Shown piece after piece: positions 8,927 through 18,309 of a stretch of 64,000 nucleotides of DNA. The stretch comes from Halosimplex rubrum (GTDB taxonomy: Archaea > Halobacteriota > Halobacteria > Halobacteriales > Haloarculaceae): assembly GCF_013415885.1 (NCBI RefSeq), contig NZ_CP058910.1, positions 496,001 to 560,000 of the forward strand. Direction: 5' to 3'. Each line of letters begins with the position of its first letter. Position 1 is the first letter of the stretch. Below the pieces are notes generated by a model. That model made no database searches, had not been told where the DNA came from, and saw only the letters and a list, made by a program, of their open reading frames with translations. Position numbers and translations under genes: made by a program.

Positions 8927-9316
8927 TCAGACCGGTTCCTTCCAGTGGACGACGACGACGCCGACGACGAACGCGTCCGTGGTGCCGGTGTCGCGTTCGA
9001 ATTTGATGGTGTTCTCGCCCTCGGCGAGGTCGATGCCGGAGAGGGTGTCCATCCACTGCTGCCAGCCGTCGCGGGGCGGGATGTCGAACCCGGAGAGCGC
9101 GACGTCGTTGACGCGGATCTCGTGGCCGTACTCCTCGACGTCGTAGGCCTGGAGTTCGAGGTAGGCGTCGGTGGCGTCGTCGGTCGGGACCTCGAAAGTC
9201 AGCTCGTCGGTCTCGTCGCCGACGAACTCGGCCCACGGCACCGCGAGGCTCTCCTCGTTCTGTCCGAGGTGTTGCTGGAACGGGACGAGCGCGTAGTTGG
9301 AGCGGCGGTCTCCCAT
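8927..9316 (-). CDS. conserved haloarchaeal protein, probable beta-sandwich (DUF7383-like)
   Basis: This 129-residue acidic protein has alternating beta-strand patterns (DELTFEVPTDDATDAYLELQAYDV, HEIRVNDVALSGFDIPP, NTIKFERD, DAFVVGVVVVHWKE). They resemble a carbohydrate-binding-module-like jelly roll that binds or positions ligands rather than an enzyme. There is no signal peptide. A TATA-like AAATATAAAT lies on the minus strand at 9339-9348, about 25-30 nt upstream of ATG. The DUF7383 label is tentative and the function is unknown. Confidence 0.7.
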   Translation of the reverse strand: MGDRRSNYALVPFQQHLGQNEESLAVPWAEFVGDETDELTFEVPTDDATDAYLELQAYDVEEYGHEIRVNDVALSGFDIPPRDGWQQWMDTLSGIDLAEGENTIKFERDTGTTDAFVVGVVVVHWKEPV

Positions 9317-9467
9317 ACCGGACAGTGGGCGTCAGCCGATTTATATTTCGGGTCGCCGGACGGTCGATCCGGCCGCCCGGTCCCGACCGCGACCGGCGGC
9401 GTCCGCGGCCCGGTGGCCGAACGTGTTCGGCCACAGGCCGACGAGTTCGGCGGTCGTACGGTCGGGT

Positions 9468-10847
9468 ATGAGCGCGATCCCGGGCGAGGTCGACACCGAC
9501 CGCCAGCCCCCGATGACGGTGCCGCTCCGGCACTTTCTCGTGGGGCTGGCGCTGCTCGTCGCCGGCGGCGCCGCGGGGGTTCTCGACGCCGTCGGGCTGC
9601 TGTCGGGGTTTTCGGCGCTGGCGCACGTCCACCTGCTGCTGGCTGGGTGGGTCTGCGTGACGATCATGGGCGCGATGGTGCAGTTCGTCCCCGTCTGGTC
9701 GAACGTCCCGTTGCACTCCCGTCGGCTGGCGACCGCCCAGCTGTGGCTCGTCGCCGCCGGCGTCGGCGGCATAGCGGCTTCGTTCGCGACCGGCGCGCTC
9801 GGCTGGGTCCACGCCTTCGGCGGCCTCGCCCTGATGGGGTTCTGGACGTTCGTCTACAACGTCGGCCGGACCCTCCTCGACGCCCGTCCCTGGGACGTGA
9901 CCGAACGCCACTTCGCGCTCGCGCTCGCCTGTTTCGCCGTCGTCCCCGCGATGGGGTTCGCCCTCGCGATGGACTACTCGATCCCCTTCCTCGCCGACTC
10001 GCCCGTCGGCCGCGTCCGGTTGACGGCCGCTCACGCCACCCTCGCCGTCTTCGGCGCCGTCCTGACGACGGTGCTGGGCGCGCTCTACCAGCTCGCGACC
10101 ATGTTCACCCAGACCGAGTTGCACGGCGTCGACAGCCACCTCCGTCGCGTCGAGGAGGTCGGCTACCCCGCGGGCGTCCTCGCGCTCGCGACCGGGCGTC
10201 TGGTCGGGTCGGCGCCGCTGGCCCGCGTCGGCGGGCTCCTCGTCGCGCTCGCGATCGGGGGGTTCGCGGTCGTCCTCGGGCGCAGGCTCGTCGAGACGAC
10301 CGTCCAGCGGACGCCGATGCTCTCGCGGTACGCCGTCGCCGCCGTCGCGATGGCCGCCTGGGCCGTCCTCGCCGGCCGCGCCTGGCTCGCCGACCCGCTC
10401 GCGCCGTCGGCGCTGTTCGGCGGCGGCCCGCCCCACCTGCTCGTCTTCGGCGTCGTCGGCTTCGTCGTCCTCGGGACCCTCTACCACGTCGTCCCGTTCA
10501 TCGTCTGGGTCCACCGCTACAGCGACCGCCTGGGCTACGAGGCCGTCCCGATGATCGACGACCTCTACGACGACCGCGTCGCCGCCGTCGACTTCGCCTG
10601 CGTCACGCTCGGCGCGACCGGGCTCGTCCTTGCGAGCGCTCTCGGTCTCCCCGCCGTCACGGCCGTCTCGGGCGCGCTCGCGACCGTCGGCTTCGCGCTG
10701 TTCGCGACGAACATGCTGCTGGTCGTCCGCGAGCACAGCCCCCGCCCGCTCCGTGCCGTCCTCGTCTCCCGGCTGGGCGACGGTGGTGACCCGCCCGGCG
10801 AGTCCGCCAGCGATGGGCCGAGCACCGCCGAGGACACCGCCCGCTGA
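9468..10847 (+). CDS. heme-copper oxidase subunit I-like polytopic membrane protein
   Basis: This 459-residue protein has about 12 predicted transmembrane helices. His residues lie inside helices at spacings reminiscent of heme-copper oxidase or NnrS-type proteins: AHVHLLLAGW, VHAFGG, TAAHATLAVFG and PHLLVFGVVGFVVLGTLYHVVPFIVW. It probably binds heme in the membrane. No CuA-type subunit II or cytochrome c gene is adjacent, so a full terminal oxidase is not encoded here. ATG at 9468 was chosen because the sequence upstream is Arg/Pro-rich and non-membrane-like. The C-terminal 25 residues are a polar tail. Confidence 0.65.
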   Translation: MSAIPGEVDTDRQPPMTVPLRHFLVGLALLVAGGAAGVLDAVGLLSGFSALAHVHLLLAGWVCVTIMGAMVQFVPVWSNVPLHSRRLATAQLWLVAAGVGGIAASFATGALGWVHAFGGLALMGFWTFVYNVGRTLLDARPWDVTERHFALALACFAVVPAMGFALAMDYSIPFLADSPVGRVRLTAAHATLAVFGAVLTTVLGALYQLATMFTQTELHGVDSHLRRVEEVGYPAGVLALATGRLVGSAPLARVGGLLVALAIGGFAVVLGRRLVETTVQRTPMLSRYAVAAVAMAAWAVLAGRAWLADPLAPSALFGGGPPHLLVFGVVGFVVLGTLYHVVPFIVWVHRYSDRLGYEAVPMIDDLYDDRVAAVDFACVTLGATGLVLASALGLPAVTAVSGALATVGFALFATNMLLVVREHSPRPLRAVLVSRLGDGGDPPGESASDGPSTAEDTAR

Positions 10848-10851
10848 GGCC

Positions 10852-11883
10852 CTACCCTCCGTACTCCTCGCGCGCACTGGCGACGAGTTCGGTCACGTCG
10901 ACGGTCGTGCCGGACTCGCGGGCGCGGTAGGCCGCTTCGGTGAGCGCGGTGACTCGCAGCCCGAACTCCGGGGGGACGGGGTTCTCGCGGCGCCCCTCGA
11001 CGGCGTCGAGGAAGGCGACGACCTTCTCCGTCGTCTGCTCGGCGTAGGTGCCGGCGTCGAACTCGCGGTGGTCGGGCTCGCCGCCGGAGCCGTCGAAGAC
11101 GGTGAGCCCGTCGTGACCGAACTGGAGGTGGCCGTCGGTGCCCCAGAGGACGAGCGACTCCTCGAAGCCGGTGCCGTCGCCGCTGACGCCGACGCTCGCG
11201 GTGATCGGACCGTCCGGGCCGTCGAGCGTCGCCGACAGGGCGGTGTTGACGTCGACGGCGTGGTCGCGGTCGTCCATCACGGCGGCGACCTCCCGGGCCC
11301 GGGAGTCGGTCGTCCACAGCAGCGCGTCGAGCAGGTGCGACCCGGAGTCGCTGAGCTGGCCGCCGCCCGACAGTTCGGGGTCGACGCGCCAGGTGCCCTG
11401 CGTGTTCGCGATCCAGTCCTGTGCGAGGTGGCAGGCGGCCATGTGTACGTCGCCGATCTCGCCGCTCAGGACGGTCTCGCGGACGGCCCGGTAGCCGGGG
11501 TGGAGGTGTCGCTGATAGCCGATCTGGAGGAGGGCATCGCTCTCGCGGGCGCGACGGACGAGGTCGACCGCGTGGCCGGTGTCGGTGACCATCGGCTTCT
11601 CCAGGAGCACGTCCAGCCCGCGCTCCAGGCAGGCGACGGTCTGCTCGTAGTGGAGGGTGTGGGGCGTGACGACGGTGACGGCGTCGATCGCCTCGGAATC
11701 GAGCATCGCCTCGTAGTCGGCGTAGGCGGGGGCGTCGTACTCGGCGGCGAAGGCCTCCCGGGCGTCGGCGGCCACGTCGGAGCCGGCGACGACCGCCACG
11801 TCGGCGTCGGGGTGGGCCGTCACGCCGTCGAGCTGCATCCGTCCGAGGTCGCCGAGGCCGATCGCCGCGAGTCGCGTGGTCAT
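10852..11883 (-). CDS. Gfo/Idh/MocA family NAD(P)-dependent oxidoreductase
   Basis: This 343-residue dehydrogenase has an N-terminal Rossmann fold ([19 protein letters not shown]), the family EKPM motif ([14 protein letters not shown], about residue 95) and a C-terminal alpha/beta substrate domain with [12 protein letters not shown]. Members oxidise or reduce sugars, inositols or related polyols with NAD(P). The substrate is not identifiable. It is convergent with the membrane protein gene on the left (4-nt gap) and divergent from hemL. ATG at 11883 is the first start that gives a complete Rossmann strand. Confidence 0.9.
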   Translation of the reverse strand: MTTRLAAIGLGDLGRMQLDGVTAHPDADVAVVAGSDVAADAREAFAAEYDAPAYADYEAMLDSEAIDAVTVVTPHTLHYEQTVACLERGLDVLLEKPMVTDTGHAVDLVRRARESDALLQIGYQRHLHPGYRAVRETVLSGEIGDVHMAACHLAQDWIANTQGTWRVDPELSGGGQLSDSGSHLLDALLWTTDSRAREVAAVMDDRDHAVDVNTALSATLDGPDGPITASVGVSGDGTGFEESLVLWGTDGHLQFGHDGLTVFDGSGGEPDHREFDAGTYAEQTTEKVVAFLDAVEGRRENPVPPEFGLRVTALTEAAYRARESGTTVDVTELVASAREEYGG

Positions 11884-12056
11884 GGGGTGTGCCACCGCGT
11901 GTCGGGTCAAGAAGCTACCGAACGCGGAAGCGCGGCTCGGCCGCGGCGGGATACCCGGCCCTCGGAACGAACGAGTTCGGTCGCGGCGCGGAGCCGAAAC
12001 CGGAAGCGTGTGCGCACCTCGGTACGCCTTTGGACGACGAGCGAGAAGCGGGGGGT

Positions 12057-13397
12057 ATGAACCACGACCGGTCACGGGACCTCTACGATCGCGCGCTGTC
12101 GGTCATGCCCGGCGGCGTCAACTCTTCGGTGCGGGCCGCAATCGAGCCCTACCCCTTCTTCGTCGAACGCGGCGACGGCGGCCACGTCGTCGACGCCGAC
12201 GGCAACCGCTATATCGACTGGGTGATGGGTCTGGGCCCGCTGCTGTACGGCCACGACCTGCCCCAGCCCGTCGAGTCCGCTGTCCAGTCGCGGGTCAGCG
12301 AGGGCCCGATGTTCGGCGCGCCCACCGAGATCGAGGTCGAACACGCCGAGTTCGTCACGCGACACGTCCCCAGCGTCGAGTCGATCCGGTTCGTCAACTC
12401 CGGCACCGAGGCGACCGTCTCGGCCTGCCGGCTCGCCCGCGCGGCGACCGGCCGCGACAAGATCGTCGTCATGCAGGGCGGCTACCACGGCGCCCAGGAG
12501 ACCACCCTCGTCGAGGGGGAGTACGACGACGTGAAGCCATCCAGCCCGGGCATCCCCGACGAGTTCGCCGAGCACACGCTCGCGGTGCCGTTCAACGACG
12601 AGGAAGCCGCCCAGCGCGTCTTCGAGGACCACGGCGAGGACATCGCGGCCGTCCTCGTCGAGCCCATCCTCGCCAACATGGGCGTCGTCCACCCGGTCAA
12701 GGGCTACCACGAGACCCTGCGCGATCTGACCGAGGACAACGGTGCCCTGCTGATCTTCGACGAGGTGATCACGGGCTTTCGCGTCGGCGGTCTCCAGTGC
12801 GCCCAGGGCAAGTTCGGCATCGACCCGGACATCACGACCTTCGGCAAGCTCATCGGCGGCGGCTTCCCGGTCGGCGCGATCGGCGGCCGCTCGGAGCTGA
12901 TCGAGCAGTTCACTCCCTCCGGCGAGGTGTTCCAGGCCGGCACCTTCTCGGGCCACCCCGTCACGATGGCCGCCGGGCTCGAATCGCTGCGGTACGCCGC
13001 CGAACACGACGTGTACGAGCATATCAACGGACTGGGCGAACAGTTGCGTACCGGCCTCCAGGAGATCGTCGAGGACCAGGCGCCGGAGTACACCGTCGCG
13101 GGGACCGAGGGGATCTTCAAGGTGCTGTTCACCCGCGACGCCCCCGAGACCTTCGAGAACCACTGCGAGGGCGGCTGTTCCCAGCGTCCCGACTGTCCGC
13201 GCTTCGAACACTGTCCGAAGAACGCCGCCGACGTGGCGGCCGGCCAGACCGACCGCTGGCGGCGCGTCTTCTGGGGCGAGATGAAAGACCAGGGCGTGTT
13301 CCTCTCGCAGAACCAGTTCGAGGCGCAGTTCGTCACCTACGCTCACACCGACGACGACGTCGAGGAGACGCTCGAAGCGTACAAACGAGCGCTGTAG
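12057..13397 (+). CDS. hemL: glutamate-1-semialdehyde 2,1-aminomutase
   Basis: HemL converts glutamate-1-semialdehyde to 5-aminolevulinate for heme and cobamide synthesis, using PLP. The 446-residue protein has [13 protein letters not shown] at the start, [17 protein letters not shown] for phosphate binding, [11 protein letters not shown], and the PLP lysine in [13 protein letters not shown] (about K264). Near residues 369-385 there is a Cys-rich insertion, C-x3-C-x5-C-x5-C ([11 protein letters not shown] then PRFEHC), which I do not associate with bacterial HemL and which could bind metal. It starts 173 nt from the divergent oxidoreductase. Confidence 0.96.
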   Translation: MNHDRSRDLYDRALSVMPGGVNSSVRAAIEPYPFFVERGDGGHVVDADGNRYIDWVMGLGPLLYGHDLPQPVESAVQSRVSEGPMFGAPTEIEVEHAEFVTRHVPSVESIRFVNSGTEATVSACRLARAATGRDKIVVMQGGYHGAQETTLVEGEYDDVKPSSPGIPDEFAEHTLAVPFNDEEAAQRVFEDHGEDIAAVLVEPILANMGVVHPVKGYHETLRDLTEDNGALLIFDEVITGFRVGGLQCAQGKFGIDPDITTFGKLIGGGFPVGAIGGRSELIEQFTPSGEVFQAGTFSGHPVTMAAGLESLRYAAEHDVYEHINGLGEQLRTGLQEIVEDQAPEYTVAGTEGIFKVLFTRDAPETFENHCEGGCSQRPDCPRFEHCPKNAADVAAGQTDRWRRVFWGEMKDQGVFLSQNQFEAQFVTYAHTDDDVEETLEAYKRAL

Positions 13398-13496
13398 CGG
13401 CGTCGGTGACCGGTCGCGCTTCGTGACGGTGGTTTGATCGTAACTGGTCGCGAGACAGCGATCCGCTCGGGCGTCGAGATGTCAGTGGTTGAAATG

Positions 13497-13525
13497 GCTC
13501 GGAACGGTTTATAGTGGTTCCGAGC
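13497..13525 (+). promoter_or_regulatory. 9-bp inverted repeat flanking the TATA box of the double winged-helix gene
   Basis: GCTCGGAAC (13497-13505) and GTTCCGAGC (13517-13525) are perfect inverted repeats separated by 11 nt that contain the TATA-like TTTATAG. The start codon follows 15 nt later. A repressor bound here would block TBP, so autoregulation by the encoded winged-helix protein is a reasonable inference. Confidence 0.65.
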
Positions 13526-13540
13526 GGGAAGGGACACACG

Positions 13541-14209
13541 ATGGAGATCCCCACGGCGTCGCCGGCCGTACTGGACGCGCTGGCCGACGCGACGCGGCGG
13601 GCGGCGCTCGCCGAGCTGGTCGCCAGCGGCGCGACCGCGACCGTGGAGGAGCTGACTGCGGCGCTCGCGGCGGGCCCGGCGGGGGACGGTTCCGACGCCG
13701 CGGCCCCCGACACGACGGCCGACCGGGCGGATCTGCGGACCGCGCTCCACCACGTCCACCTCCCGGCGCTCGCCGCGGCCGGTGGGATCACCTTCGACCC
13801 CGAGACCGGACTGGTCGCGGCCCCCTCGGCCACCCCCTTCGACCGCGAGTGGGCCGCTCGCCTGGTCGCCGACCACCCCGACGCGGCCTACGACGCGACG
13901 CTCGCCGCGCTGGCGAGCGCGCGCCGTCAGGTCGTCCTCCACGAACTGCTCGCCGAGAGCCCCGCGACCGACCGCGATATCGCCGTCGCCGTGGCCGCCC
14001 ACGAGCGCGGCGTCGAACCGGGCGCCGTGCCCGCCTCCGTCGCGGAGGTCGTCGAACTCTCGCTGACGCACACGCACCTGCCGACGCTCGTCGACGCGGG
14101 CTTCGTCACCCGCGAGCCCGACGGGACCCTCGTCGCCGCGTCGATGCCCTGGCGGTCGGACCGCTGGGTCGCCGCGAGCCCCATCGGCCCGTGGGCGGCC
14201 GTGGAGTGA
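13541..14209 (+). CDS. tandem winged-helix (DUF7344-type) transcriptional regulator
   Basis: This 222-residue protein consists of two repeats of one domain. The first (LADATRRAALAELVASG ... LHHVHLPALAAAGGITFDPETGLVAA) and the second (LASARRQVVLHELLAE ... LTHTHLPTLVDAGFVTREPDGTLVAA) both show the ArsR-like helix-turn-helix followed by the HxHLPxLxxAG wing motif of haloarchaeal DUF7344. The two domains could bind the two arms of the inverted repeat around its own TATA box. No effector domain is visible. The ATG follows the TATA box by about 30 nt. Confidence 0.8.
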   Translation: MEIPTASPAVLDALADATRRAALAELVASGATATVEELTAALAAGPAGDGSDAAAPDTTADRADLRTALHHVHLPALAAAGGITFDPETGLVAAPSATPFDREWAARLVADHPDAAYDATLAALASARRQVVLHELLAESPATDRDIAVAVAAHERGVEPGAVPASVAEVVELSLTHTHLPTLVDAGFVTREPDGTLVAASMPWRSDRWVAASPIGPWAAVE

Positions 14210-14271
14210 ACGGGGGGCGCTCCGAACCGGTGGGGCGGCAGGTTTTCACGGCCGGGCCGCCCACTTCCCGT

Positions 14272-15078
14272 ATGAGCGCCATCGAGGAGAAACGGATGTA
14301 CGGCGACCGCCGCGAGGAGACGGTCGCCTACCTCGCGACGGCCCGGGGCGTGGCGACCGTACGAATCTCGGGTGACCAGGTGGGCCGCTTCGGACTCGCC
14401 AACCGGACGGACGCCCGCGACGTGGCGACGGTCGACGGCGCGGTCGTCGTCGCCACCGACGAGGACGCCGTCGTCGGTCCCGAGACGTTCGAGCCGCTGG
14501 GGTTCGGCCCGGCGGTCGCCGTGGGGACCGACCGCGGCGACGACGTGCTCGCGGCCGACGAGTCGGGCCGGGTCGCCCGCTACCGCGACGGCCAGTGGAC
14601 CGACCTGGGGACGGTCGACGACGTGCGCGCCATCGCCGACGGGTTCGTCGCCGCCGCCGACGGAGTCTACCGCGTCGACGGCGACGCCCTCGCGACCGCC
14701 GGGCTGGAGGCCGTCCGCGACGTGGCGGTCGCCGACGGCGTCCCGCTGGCGGCGACCGACGACGGGCTCTACCGGCTGGGCAACGGCTGGCTGTGCGAAC
14801 GCGAAGGGGCCTTCCGCGCGGTCGCCGCGGGCGGGGGCCACGCTCACGCCGCGACGGCCGACGAGTTCGTCGAACGCGACGGCGAGGCGTGGGCGCCCGT
14901 CGACCTGCCGGTCGAGGAGTCGGTCGTCGACGCCGGCTACGGCGAGTGCGTCTACGCCGTCACCGCCGACGGGACCTTCCTCGTCGAGGCCGACCCGGAG
15001 ACGACCGCCGACGGCGCCGGCGGCTGGCGCTCGCGCTCCCTCGGCCTCCCCGGCGTGGCCGCGCTCGCGGTGGTCTGA
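14272..15078 (+). CDS. beta-propeller-like protein (HVO_0234 family type)
   Basis: This is a 268-residue cytoplasmic protein built of repeated blades of the form DGVYRVDGD, DDGLYRLGNGW and ADGTFLVEAD, with regular GV/AV-AxxDG spacing. This agrees with a haloarchaeal beta-propeller family related to HVO_0234. Such propellers usually provide a binding platform; no catalytic residues stand out. It follows the winged-helix gene by 62 nt in the same direction and may be part of its transcript. Confidence 0.7.
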   Translation: MSAIEEKRMYGDRREETVAYLATARGVATVRISGDQVGRFGLANRTDARDVATVDGAVVVATDEDAVVGPETFEPLGFGPAVAVGTDRGDDVLAADESGRVARYRDGQWTDLGTVDDVRAIADGFVAAADGVYRVDGDALATAGLEAVRDVAVADGVPLAATDDGLYRLGNGWLCEREGAFRAVAAGGGHAHAATADEFVERDGEAWAPVDLPVEESVVDAGYGECVYAVTADGTFLVEADPETTADGAGGWRSRSLGLPGVAALAVV

Positions 15079-15140
15079 GCGCTCGCCGTTCGACGGGAGG
15101 CGGCGCGGAGAACCGACGGCCGGCGGAGGTCGACGACCGG

Positions 15141-16631
15141 TCAGTTCCCGTCGTCGTCCCGACCGCGCGCGAGTATCCCACCGACGAGCGCCGCGGCCGC
15201 CGCCAGGAGGCCGAACCCGGCGCCCGCCCCGCCTGTCGTCCCGGAAGGCCGCGTCGGTGACTCCGCCGGCGCGTTCGTCGCCGAACCGGTCGGGGAAGCG
15301 TTCGGTGGGGGCGTCGGCGTTCGACTCCCCGTTCGCGTCCGCGTGGACGCCGGGTCCCGCGCCGGGATCGGACTCCGCGTCGGGGTCGGCGTCCGCGTCT
15401 GGGTCGGGGTCGACGACCGCACCGGCGTCGCCGCCGCGATCGGGTACGTCGCGGCGACCCCGGCGTGGTCCGAGGGCCAGACGGTGACCGTCTCGCCGTC
15501 GACCGTCGCCTCGACGCGGTCGGCGGGGTCGGCGCCGAGCCGTTCGACGGCGGTCGGGTCGGGGCCGCGCGCGAGCACGTGGTCGACGCGACTGCCGAGG
15601 CGCGGGCGCTCGTTTCGCAGGTCCGACGGTTGACAGCAGGTGTCGCGCGGTTCGGGCGGCGCGAGGCTGGCCGCCGCATCGGTCAGCGGCGCGGTCACCG
15701 TCCCGTAGGCGTCGCCGCCGGCCGCCGGCCCGCTGTTGAGGTCCGCGCCGACGACAACGGTGCCCGCAGCGGGGAGCAGGTCGACGAGTTCCCCGGCCTG
15801 TCGCCGTCGGACCGCGGCCTTCGACGATTCGAGGTGGGTCGAACAGGCCGTCAGGACCGCTCCGTCGACGGCGAGGTCGGCCAGGCAGTACCCCCGCCGG
15901 AGCGTCACCGTCAGGTCGTCGCCGAGCACCGGGTACCGCGCCCGCGCGTCGTAGCGACCCGAACGCGTGTCGCGAACGTCCACCCCCTCGCGGACGAGCA
16001 GCGCGACGCGGTCGGTCAACTGCACGTCCAGCCACTCGTCGTCCGCCTCGGCGGGCACGGACACGTCGGTCGTGACGGTGGCGGCCGCCACGTCGTAGGC
16101 GGCGCCTCGGTCGGCGAGCGCCGCGGTCACGAGGTCGAGCAGGTCGACGACCGTCTCCGCGTCGCCGTCGGCGAACAGCGGCCGCGTCCGCACGAGCGCG
16201 GCCTCCTGGAGCGCGACCACGTCGGCGTCGGCGGCGAGCAACCGCTCGGCGATCGCGTCCGCCCGGGCCGCGTACGGGTGGCGCCGCGCCTCGGCGACGA
16301 GGTCTCCGGCGATCGACCGCGCCTCGGCCAGCGAGTCGGCATCAAACAGGTCGAACAGGTCGACGCCGAGATAGCAGTTCCAGGTGGCGACGGTCGCCCC
16401 CGCGGCGTCGTCCGCGTCGGTCGCGGCGCCCGTCTCGCCGGACGTGTCGCCCGTCCGCTCGCCGGACGCGGCCGCCGACCGACCGACGGCGGTGGCCGCG
16501 GCCCCCGCCGCACCGGCGAGAACCGCCCGACGCGTCGGTGAGCGGGGCGACGAGTCGTCCCCTCCGTCCCCGTCGCTGTCGTCACCGTCGCCGCCGCCAC
16601 CGCCCTCGATCGCATCGGTCGTCGCGGGCAT
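15141..16631 (-). CDS. Tat-exported, membrane-anchored EEP-family hydrolase
   Basis: This is a 496-residue secreted phosphodiesterase or phosphatase. Residues about 30-50 hold a Tat signal (SPTRRAVLAGAAGAAATAVG). The EEP domain follows: TWNCYLG (Asn), VVALQEAAL (Glu), VVGADLNSG (Asp/Asn), RVDHVLA and WPSDHAGV (Asp-His). A 60-residue Ser/Thr/Pro linker (TPTQTRTPTPTRSP onward) and one C-terminal hydrophobic helix (GFGLLAAAAALVGGILARG) anchor it in the cell envelope. The Thr-rich linker is probably O-glycosylated. Substrates may be extracellular DNA or lipids. Confidence 0.88.
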   Translation of the reverse strand: MPATTDAIEGGGGGDGDDSDGDGGDDSSPRSPTRRAVLAGAAGAAATAVGRSAAASGERTGDTSGETGAATDADDAAGATVATWNCYLGVDLFDLFDADSLAEARSIAGDLVAEARRHPYAARADAIAERLLAADADVVALQEAALVRTRPLFADGDAETVVDLLDLVTAALADRGAAYDVAAATVTTDVSVPAEADDEWLDVQLTDRVALLVREGVDVRDTRSGRYDARARYPVLGDDLTVTLRRGYCLADLAVDGAVLTACSTHLESSKAAVRRRQAGELVDLLPAAGTVVVGADLNSGPAAGGDAYGTVTAPLTDAAASLAPPEPRDTCCQPSDLRNERPRLGSRVDHVLARGPDPTAVERLGADPADRVEATVDGETVTVWPSDHAGVAATYPIAAATPVRSSTPTQTRTPTPTRSPIPARDPASTRTRTGSRTPTPPPNASPTGSATNAPAESPTRPSGTTGGAGAGFGLLAAAAALVGGILARGRDDDGN

Positions 16632-16791
16632 CGTCGGCCCGTATCCGGCTGTCCCCCTTGACGATGTCGAACCAGTTCTCAGCGTCGATTCTGGCGACGC
16701 TCCGCTCCGGTCGCCGCCCCGGTCGCCCGGCCGCGAGCGACCGGCCGGTGCAACCGAAACGGTGTTTACCGGCGAACGCGACGGCCCGCAC

Positions 16792-17643
16792 ATGATCGTC
16801 AGCGGGTCCACGTCACAGGGGTTCGCGGCTGCACTGGCCGACGCGACCGGCCGGGACCTGGCCGCCGTCGAGTACGACCGCTTCCCCGACGGCGAACTCC
16901 AGGCCACGCTCGCCGAGTTCGCGGCCGAGGAGGCCGTCGTCGTCGGGTCGACCGTCTCCAGCGACGCCCACGTCGAACTGCTCCAGCTCCAGGACGCCGT
17001 CCGCGAGGCCGGCGCTCACGAGGTGACCACCGTCCTCCCGTACATGGGCTACGCCCGCCAGGACCGCGCGTTCTCCGGGGGCGAACCCGTCTCGGCGCGC
17101 GCCGTCGCCCGCGCCGTCTCGACGGGGACCGACCGCGTGCTCACGGTCAACCCCCACGAGACCGCTGTCTGCGACTTCTTCACCGTCCCCGCCGAGCCCG
17201 TCGACGCCGCCGGCCTGCTGGCCGACCCGCTACCCGACGAGCTGGCCGACCCCCTGTTCCTCTCGCCCGACGAGGGGGCCATCGACCTGGCGGCGACGAC
17301 CCGCGACGCCTACGGTCGCGGCGACACCGACTACTTCGAGAAGGACCGGGACTACGACACCGGCGACGTGACGGTCGAACCGAGCGACGCGGCGGTCGCC
17401 GGCCGCGACGTGGTGCTGGTCGACGACATCGTCGCGACGGGGTCGACGATGAGCGAGGCCATCGCCGTCCTCGCCGACCGCGGCGCCGCCAGCGTGTTCG
17501 TCACCTGCGTCCACCCGATGCTGGCCGCCGACGCCCGGACGAAGCTCGAACGCGCCGGGACGACCGCCATCTTCGGCACCGACACGATCGAACGCCCGGT
17601 CAGCGCCGTCAGCGCCGCCCCCGCCGTCGCCGACCGCCTCTGA
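16792..17643 (+). CDS. prs: ribose-phosphate diphosphokinase (PRPP synthetase)
   Basis: Prs makes PRPP from ribose 5-phosphate and ATP for nucleotide, His and Trp synthesis. The 283-residue protein has YDRFPDGELQ, the catalytic flexible-loop region PYMGYARQDRAFSGGEPVSA, VNPHETAVCDFF and the PRPP-binding loop VVLVDDIVATGSTM. The length is that of archaeal (class III-like) enzymes, which lack the long C-terminal part of bacterial Prs. It is divergent from the exported hydrolase. ATG at 16792 matches the family N-terminus (MIVSGSTSQGFA). Confidence 0.95.
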   Translation: MIVSGSTSQGFAAALADATGRDLAAVEYDRFPDGELQATLAEFAAEEAVVVGSTVSSDAHVELLQLQDAVREAGAHEVTTVLPYMGYARQDRAFSGGEPVSARAVARAVSTGTDRVLTVNPHETAVCDFFTVPAEPVDAAGLLADPLPDELADPLFLSPDEGAIDLAATTRDAYGRGDTDYFEKDRDYDTGDVTVEPSDAAVAGRDVVLVDDIVATGSTMSEAIAVLADRGAASVFVTCVHPMLAADARTKLERAGTTAIFGTDTIERPVSAVSAAPAVADRL

Positions 17644-17693
17644 GCCCGTCGCCGCGCCGAACTGTTCCTCGAAGCACGTGTCAATACCAAAAC

Positions 17694-17702
17694 CTATAAA
17701 TT
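17694..17702 (+). promoter_or_regulatory. TATA box of small protein gene
   Basis: CTATAAATT lies about 38 nt upstream of the ATG at 17736, in a short AT-rich patch after the prs stop. It implies a separate promoter and a leader of roughly 10-15 nt. Confidence 0.5.
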
Positions 17703-17735
17703 GGGTGTACGTGAGGTAGCAGATAACACGGAGCA

Positions 17736-17918
17736 ATGACGGGACACACGCAAGGCACTTCGGGGACGACGGAGGGGCCGCCACTGGGGACGCTCGATCC
17801 GGAGTCGGTCGAGCGGATAGACGTGCATCTCGAGCGGGCGCTCGACGCCGAGGACTCCGATCGGAAGGACTTCCACGTGCGCCACGCCAGGCAGTTGCTC
17901 GAAGCCTGTCGGGAGTAA
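17736..17918 (+). CDS. small acidic haloarchaeal protein
   Basis: This 60-residue protein has a Gly/Thr-rich N-terminus and one amphipathic helical segment (ESVERIDVHLERALDAEDSDRKDFHVRHARQLLEAC). It has its own TATA box and ends with one Cys. The family is not recognised. It ends two bases before the stop of the convergent HalOD1 gene, so the two transcripts will overlap. Confidence 0.6.
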   Translation: MTGHTQGTSGTTEGPPLGTLDPESVERIDVHLERALDAEDSDRKDFHVRHARQLLEACRE

Positions 17919-17919
17919 C

Positions 17920-18231
17920 TCACTCCGAGCGGGTTCTGACTCGGATCCGACCGTCGCCCGTGACGGTCACGTCCGTCCCCGCGTAGTCGATCGTGACTCT
18001 GACCGATAGCGGGTCGCCCGAGCGGACGAGCATGTCTAGCGCGTCCGCGTCGGCGACCTCCTGGACCGGCGGGAGCGCCGTCACGCTCCGGTTCGTAACC
18101 GCCGCGACGGCCTCCGCGACCGCGATACTCGGGGAGTCCTCCCCGTCCCAGTCGTAGTGGTCGAACGTGACGGCGTTGGACCCGTCGCTGTGCGCGTCGC
18201 CGCTGTCGTCCCCCTGCTTTTCGTCTCTCAT
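17920..18231 (-). CDS. HalOD1 output-domain protein
   Basis: This 103-residue protein matches the HalOD1 domain: SIAVAEAVAAVTNRSVTALPPVQEVADADALDMLV followed by a beta strand SVRVTIDYAGTDVTVTGDGRIRVR. HalOD1 is a haloarchaea-specific output domain found alone or attached to receiver domains; its mechanism is undetermined. ATG at 18231 gives the standard N-terminal acidic tail. A minus-strand TATA-like GTATATTGC lies near 18277-18285, and a longer N-terminus from 18309 would run across it, which argues against that start. Confidence 0.8.
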   Translation of the reverse strand: MRDEKQGDDSGDAHSDGSNAVTFDHYDWDGEDSPSIAVAEAVAAVTNRSVTALPPVQEVADADALDMLVRSGDPLSVRVTIDYAGTDVTVTGDGRIRVRTRSE

Positions 18232-18309
18232 GTGTCGGTACCCGATTGACGATGCCGGCCGCCCGAATATGTGACCAGCAATATACGTCACTACGTTCCC
18301 CTGTCGCAT

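Noticed and set aside
16632-16907. Upstream extension of the exported EEP hydrolase
   Set aside because: It would run through the prs promoter and coding start and would bury the Tat signal far from the N-terminus.
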